DNA of 34,833 nucleotides. It comes from JAWKVD01 sp041398225. GTDB lineage: Bacteria; Pseudomonadota; Alphaproteobacteria; Caulobacterales; Hyphomonadaceae. How positions within the stretch are numbered: position 1 is the first letter of the stretch; each line of letters begins with the position of its first letter. Position numbers and translations under genes: made by a program. Shown one piece after another: positions 31,138-34,833 of the stretch. The stretch spans positions 1 through 34,833 of the forward strand of contig JAWKVD010000029.1 in assembly GCA_041398225.1 (NCBI GenBank), written 5' to 3'. The notes below the pieces were generated by a model. The model saw nothing but the letters and a program-made list of their open reading frames with translations, was not told the origin of the DNA and ran no database searches.

Positions 31138-31713
31138 CTAGGACTCGGGGGAGGGCGAGGCAACTACCTGGAAGCGGTCAAGTTGTCGGGAGGCGTCGTC
31201 GAAGTCGGGATCGAGCGCCAGCGCCTGTTTGAAGTCGTAATAGGCCTCTTCGACCTGACCCAGGTGCTCCTGCGTCAACGCACGGTTGTAGTAGGCGACC
31301 GCGCGGGCCTTGAGGTCTTCCGACTTGATCCCCTCGTTGAGGGCGACCAGCGCCTCGGGATAGCGTTTCAGCCCGTAGAGCGCCGCTCCCAGATTGACCT
31401 GGGCCTCCATCAGGTTCGGCTCAAGCCGCAGGCTTTCCTCATAGTCCCGCATCGCCGCCTCGAACGAGGCCTGGCGCATGCGCAGGATTCCCCGGTTAAC
31501 CAGGGTGGCGGCGCGATCGCGGCGGGTCAGCCGTTCCTGCTCCAGGGCGAGGTTGCACATCTCCAGTGCAGGGCCGATCTGGCCCCCTTCATCCACAGCT
31601 TCGTAGCAGTCGCGAGCCATGCCTCCGCCCACCACGGTCACCGCGGCTTGGGCGGGGGTTGCGGCGAGCGCTGCGGCAAGGGCTGCGATCAGCCCCACGG
31701 TCCAGCGTCTCAT
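31138..31713 (-). CDS. Periplasmic tetratricopeptide repeat protein
   Basis: A 191-residue exported protein with a signal peptide MRRWTVGLIAALAAALA... cleaved near the AQA at about residue 23. After a short Cys-containing segment (RDCYEAV, EMCNLAL) at least three TPR units can be seen: ATLVNRGILRMRQASFEAAM, AQVNLGAALYGLKRYPEAL and AYYNRALTQEHLGQVEEAY. They show the Ala/Gly-Tyr spacing typical of TPR helices. TPRs bind other proteins; the partner is not known. The start at 31713 follows a GGAG-type site, while an in-frame ATG 14 codons upstream would spoil the signal peptide. It is divergent from coxB across 166 bases. Confidence 0.82.
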   Translation of the reverse strand: MRRWTVGLIAALAAALAATPAQAAVTVVGGGMARDCYEAVDEGGQIGPALEMCNLALEQERLTRRDRAATLVNRGILRMRQASFEAAMRDYEESLRLEPNLMEAQVNLGAALYGLKRYPEALVALNEGIKSEDLKARAVAYYNRALTQEHLGQVEEAYYDFKQALALDPDFDDASRQLDRFQVVASPSPES

Positions 31714-31879
31714 CTTTCCATTCTCCGGTTGCTTTGCTAGCGATCCACGCAACACAACCGACTGATTCCAAAGGGCTGCGACACTATGCTCCCGGACTCG
31801 GACCAGCCGGTAGTGGAAGTAAGCACTGTATCACGGTAAAGCGCCAAATTCATCGGTCTGGTGGAGGGTATCCTCGCAC

Positions 31880-32761
31880 ATGCGCTCAGCGTTTCGAAAT
31901 CTCGTGTTGTCCGCGATTGCGGTCGCAGCAACCAGCTCCGCTTGGGCCCAGACCAATGAGATGTTGGTCGGGCAACCCACGCCGGGCGCGATGGGCATGC
32001 AGCCAGCCGCGACCGAGATCGCGGAAAAAGTCCATAGCTTTCATACCCTTGTGCTGGTCATCATCACGGCCATCACCATCTTCGTGATGGGGCTGCTGCT
32101 GTGGATCATCGTTTTCCACAACCGCCGGGCCAACCCGACGCCGAAGAAATTCTCGCACAACACGCCGCTTGAGATCGCATGGACCGTGATTCCGGTGCTG
32201 ATTCTCGTGGTGATCGCCTATCGCTCGTTCCCGCTGCTTTTCGACGAAGAGACCAGCTGCAACGATCCCAACGCCATGTACGTCAAGGTCACCGGCTACC
32301 AGTGGTACTGGGGCTACGGGTATGACGTGGGTCAAGACTCCGAACTCACCTTCGACTCGAACATGATCCCGGAAGACGCGATCGACGTCAGCAAGGGGCA
32401 GGTCGACAAGCTCTCTGTCGACAACCCGCTGGTGGTTCCGCAGGGCCGCTGCGTCCGCCTCGATATTGTGGCCAACGACGTGATCCACTCGTTCGCCGTG
32501 CCGGCGTTCGCGATCAAGGTCGACGCCATTCCGGGCCGCGTGAACGAGTCGTGGTTCAAGGTCGACAAGGCCGGTTCGTACTTCGGGCAGTGCTCGGAGC
32601 TTTGCGGCACCCGCCACGCCTACATGCCGATCGAAATTCGCGTCGTGTCGCCCGAGCAATACGACATCTGGCGCGAGACGGCGGCGAATTCGCTTTCCGA
32701 CGCGCGGACCTTCCTTGAGCAGATCCAGGCTCAGAACGTCCGCATCGCGTCGGCGCAGTAA
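31880..32761 (+). CDS. coxB: Cytochrome c oxidase subunit II
   Basis: A 293-residue subunit of the aa3-type terminal oxidase that accepts electrons from cytochrome c. It has a signal peptide (about 1-23), two transmembrane helices (about 57-79 and 100-118), and a periplasmic cupredoxin domain. The binuclear CuA ligands are His203 (VIHSFAVP) and CSELCGTRHAYM: Cys238, Glu240, Cys242, His246 and Met249. The aromatic electron-entry patch GYQWYWGYGY is at 139-148. A GGAGGG site lies 11 bases before the ATG. coxA follows after 23 bases. Confidence 0.97.
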   Translation: MRSAFRNLVLSAIAVAATSSAWAQTNEMLVGQPTPGAMGMQPAATEIAEKVHSFHTLVLVIITAITIFVMGLLLWIIVFHNRRANPTPKKFSHNTPLEIAWTVIPVLILVVIAYRSFPLLFDEETSCNDPNAMYVKVTGYQWYWGYGYDVGQDSELTFDSNMIPEDAIDVSKGQVDKLSVDNPLVVPQGRCVRLDIVANDVIHSFAVPAFAIKVDAIPGRVNESWFKVDKAGSYFGQCSELCGTRHAYMPIEIRVVSPEQYDIWRETAANSLSDARTFLEQIQAQNVRIASAQ

Positions 32762-32784
32762 CGATCCGAGGGAGCCAAAGACCC

Positions 32785-34446
32785 ATGTCGACGGACACCG
32801 CCCACACCGCTTCCGAGGCTCATGATCCGACCAAGGATCACGGCCATGACGAGCACCACGATCATCCGGCTCCGCCGTGGTACAGCCCCGCGCGCTGGCT
32901 GTTCTCCACGAACCACAAGGACATCGGCACGATGTACCTCGTGTTCGCGCTGATCGCGGGCACCACCGGCTTCATCTTCTCGGGCCTGATGCGCCAGGAG
33001 CTGCTCGCTCCGGGCCTGCAGATCTTCAAGGACCCGCACGAGTACAACGTCATCACCACGGCCCACGGCCTCCTGATGATCTTCTTCATGGTCATGCCCG
33101 CCCTGATCGGCGGTTTCGGCAACTGGTTCGTTCCGCTGATGATCGGCGCGCCGGACATGGCGATGCCGCGCATGAACAACATCTCGTTCTGGCTGATGCC
33201 GTTCTCGTTCCTGCTGCTGGTTCTGTCGCTGTTCGCGCCGGCTCAGGCGACGGGCACGCAACACGGCTTCGGGGGAGGGTGGGTGCTCTATCCGCCCTTG
33301 TCGTCGACGGCGGGGCATAGCGGGGTCGCGATGGACCTCGTGATCTTCTCGCTGCACGTGGCCGGCATCTCGTCCATCCTCGGCGCGATCAACTTCATCG
33401 TGACGATCCTCAACATGCGCGCGCCGGGCATGACGCTGCACAAGATGCCGCTCTTCGCCTGGTCCGTTCTGGTCACCGCCTTCCTGCTTCTGCTGGCTCT
33501 GCCGGTGCTCGCGGGCGCGCTGACCATGCTGCTTACCGACCGCAACTTCGGCTCGAAATTCTTCGATCCGGCCGGCGGCGGCGACCCTGTGATGTTCCAG
33601 CACCTGTTCTGGTTCTTCGGTCACCCCGAAGTGTACATCATGATCCTGCCGGGCTTCGGCATCATCAGCCACATCGTGTCGACCTTCTCGCGCAAGCCGG
33701 TCTTCGGCTACCTCGCGATGGCCTACGCCATGGTCGCCATCGGCGTGATCGGCTTCATCGTGTGGGCCCACCACATGTACACCGTCGGCATGAACACCGA
33801 CCTGAAGGCCTACTTCGTGGCCGCCACCATGGTCATCGCGGTGCCGACAGGCATCAAGATCTTCTCATGGATCGCGACGATGTGGGGGGGCTCGATCGAG
33901 TTCAAGGTTCCCATGCTGTGGGCGATCGGCTTCATCTTCCTGTTCACCGTCGGCGGCGTGACGGGCGTGGTGCTGGCCAACGCCGGCGTCGACCACTACC
34001 TCCACGACACCTATTACGTGGTGGCGCACTTCCACTACGTGCTGTCGCTGGGCGCGGTCTTCACGCTGTTCGCGGGCTGGTACTACTGGTTCGAGAAGAT
34101 GTGGGGCGTGAAGTACAACGGCTTCCTCGGCGGTCTGCACTTCTGGCTGACGTTTATCGGCTCGAACCTGATCTTCTTCCCGCAGCACTTCCTCGGCCTG
34201 CAGGGCATGCCGCGCCGCTATGTCGACTACACGCCGGCCTTCGAACACTGGCACCAGATCTCGACCTACGGCTATTACATCGTCGCGACAGGCACGATCG
34301 TGTTCTTCATCGGCATGTTCGAAGCGCTGGTTCGTCGCCGCAAGGCGGAAGCCAATCCGTGGGGCGAGGGCGCCACGACGCTGGAATGGACCCTGTCGTC
34401 GCCGCCGCCCTTCCACCAGTACAATGATCTGCCGCGCTTCAAATAG
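32785..34446 (+). CDS. coxA: Cytochrome c oxidase subunit I
   Basis: A 553-residue, twelve-helix catalytic subunit of the proton-pumping aa3 oxidase. Ligands are readable: His94 and His417 for heme a, His415 for heme a3, and His280, His329 and His330 for CuB. Tyr284 in GHPEVY forms the His-Tyr crosslink. The D-channel entrance Asp124 is in GAPDMAMPRMNN, which marks a type A1 oxidase together with the HPEVYI motif. The N-terminal cytoplasmic tail is rich in His and Asp (residues 13-28), possibly metal-binding. It lies in the order coxB-coxA-ctaB. Confidence 0.98.
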   Translation: MSTDTAHTASEAHDPTKDHGHDEHHDHPAPPWYSPARWLFSTNHKDIGTMYLVFALIAGTTGFIFSGLMRQELLAPGLQIFKDPHEYNVITTAHGLLMIFFMVMPALIGGFGNWFVPLMIGAPDMAMPRMNNISFWLMPFSFLLLVLSLFAPAQATGTQHGFGGGWVLYPPLSSTAGHSGVAMDLVIFSLHVAGISSILGAINFIVTILNMRAPGMTLHKMPLFAWSVLVTAFLLLLALPVLAGALTMLLTDRNFGSKFFDPAGGGDPVMFQHLFWFFGHPEVYIMILPGFGIISHIVSTFSRKPVFGYLAMAYAMVAIGVIGFIVWAHHMYTVGMNTDLKAYFVAATMVIAVPTGIKIFSWIATMWGGSIEFKVPMLWAIGFIFLFTVGGVTGVVLANAGVDHYLHDTYYVVAHFHYVLSLGAVFTLFAGWYYWFEKMWGVKYNGFLGGLHFWLTFIGSNLIFFPQHFLGLQGMPRRYVDYTPAFEHWHQISTYGYYIVATGTIVFFIGMFEALVRRRKAEANPWGEGATTLEWTLSSPPPFHQYNDLPRFK

Positions 34447-34460
34447 GCGTCTTCGCCTAT
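34443..34460. promoter_or_regulatory. Stem-loop at the coxA stop codon
   Basis: ATAGGCG (34443-34449), a four-base loop TCTT, and CGCCTAT (34454-34460) form a perfect 7-bp hairpin that contains the TAG stop of coxA, 33 bases before the ctaB start. It lacks a T-run. It could stabilise the upstream message or partly reduce read-through into ctaB. Confidence 0.4.
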
Positions 34461-34493
34461 CGGCGCGGCCGGTCGAAGCCTGAATAGTTGCGA

Positions 34494-34833
34494 ATGTCAG
34501 AGCTGAGTTCAGCCGTACGACTTGAAGGGGCGTCCGTCGCCCGCGCGTCCGACTATGTGCAGCTGATGAAGCCGCGCGTGATGATGCTTGTCGTCTTCAC
34601 CGCGCTCGTCGGCCTGGTCGCCGCGCCTGGACAGATGAACCTGATTACGGCTGCGGCCTCCATTCTGGCGGTCGCGGCCGGTTCAGGCGCCGCCGGCGCG
34701 CTGAACATGTGGTTCGATTCCGACATCGACAGCGTGATGACGCGCACGACCTCGCGCCCGATCCCGGCCGGCGTCATCTCGCGCCCGGACGCCTTGGCGT
34801 TCGGCCTGATCATGTCGGTGATGTCGGTGACGC
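34494..34833 (+). CDS. ctaB: Protoheme IX farnesyltransferase (heme O synthase), partial at right edge
   Basis: The first 113 codons of a UbiA-superfamily membrane enzyme that farnesylates heme b to heme O, the precursor of the heme a used by the oxidase encoded just upstream. DYVQLMKPRVMMLVVFTALVG is the typical N-terminal helix, and NMWFDSDIDSVMTRT followed by RPIPAG is the first aspartate-rich prenyl-diphosphate-binding motif. The ribosome binding site is weak. The rest of the gene lies beyond the window. Confidence 0.95.
   Translation, partial: MSELSSAVRLEGASVARASDYVQLMKPRVMMLVVFTALVGLVAAPGQMNLITAAASILAVAAGSGAAGALNMWFDSDIDSVMTRTTSRPIPAGVISRPDALAFGLIMSVMSVT

Noticed and set aside
29310..31232. 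640-codon plus-strand frame over tldD
   Set aside because: tldD has HEAVGH and the full family order on the minus strand; the plus-strand product resembles no family.

Overview
This is a GC-rich chromosomal segment from an alphaproteobacterium. The best guess is a stalked or flagellated Caulobacterales/Maricaulales-type lineage. The evidence is a TipF-like membrane protein with a degenerate EAL domain beside cheY and cheZ, a TIGR01459-type HAD hydrolase, a DUF3035 lipoprotein after lspA, class II (plant-type) gshA, and a tldD-coxB-coxA-ctaB order. Coding density is high, genes are closely packed, and most genes are housekeeping.

Layout. 1-1524: groES-groEL on the minus strand (groEL runs off the left edge), with a perfect CIRCE operator and a good sigma70-type promoter. 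1727-6438: minus-strand accessory genes, namely a hotdog thioesterase and SDR pair, a small membrane protein, a serine beta-lactamase-fold lipoprotein, and a DUF262/DUF1524 (GmrSD-like) putative defence nuclease. 6529-8551: an FAH-family hydrolase and a membrane-anchored protein that looks like a metallo-beta-lactamase stripped of its metal ligands. 8552-8985 is the only long gene-free stretch; it starts with a cluster of stem-loops. 8986-12298: tipF-like gene, HAD hydrolase, and the oppositely oriented cheY-cheZ pair. 12465-20127: a plus-strand block of maoC, ribF, ileS, lspA, DUF3035 lipoprotein and mutL. 20142-27115: rnhB, quinone oxidoreductase, rsmD, tadA, DUF3298 protein, ubiA, rsmE and gshA, on alternating strands. 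27253-31713: POT peptide transporter, periplasmic rhodanese, tldD and a periplasmic TPR protein. 31880-34833: cytochrome c oxidase subunits II and I, then the start of heme O synthase.

How the genes fit together. The window carries protein folding (groESL), translation and RNA modification (ileS, tadA, rsmD, rsmE), DNA maintenance (mutL, rnhB), and cofactor and quinone supply (ribF, ubiA) feeding the aa3-type oxidase (coxB, coxA, ctaB). It also has thiol metabolism (gshA, rhodanese) and motility control (tipF, cheY, cheZ).

No large undescribed multi-gene system is visible. The points most worth a second look are an apparent frameshift in mutL that removes two endonuclease motifs, the metal-site-less MBL-like protein, a codon-atypical insertion in ileS, the stem-loop cluster at 8549-8635, and several compact palindromes in intergenic gaps. 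All calls come from reading the sequence; no database search was run.
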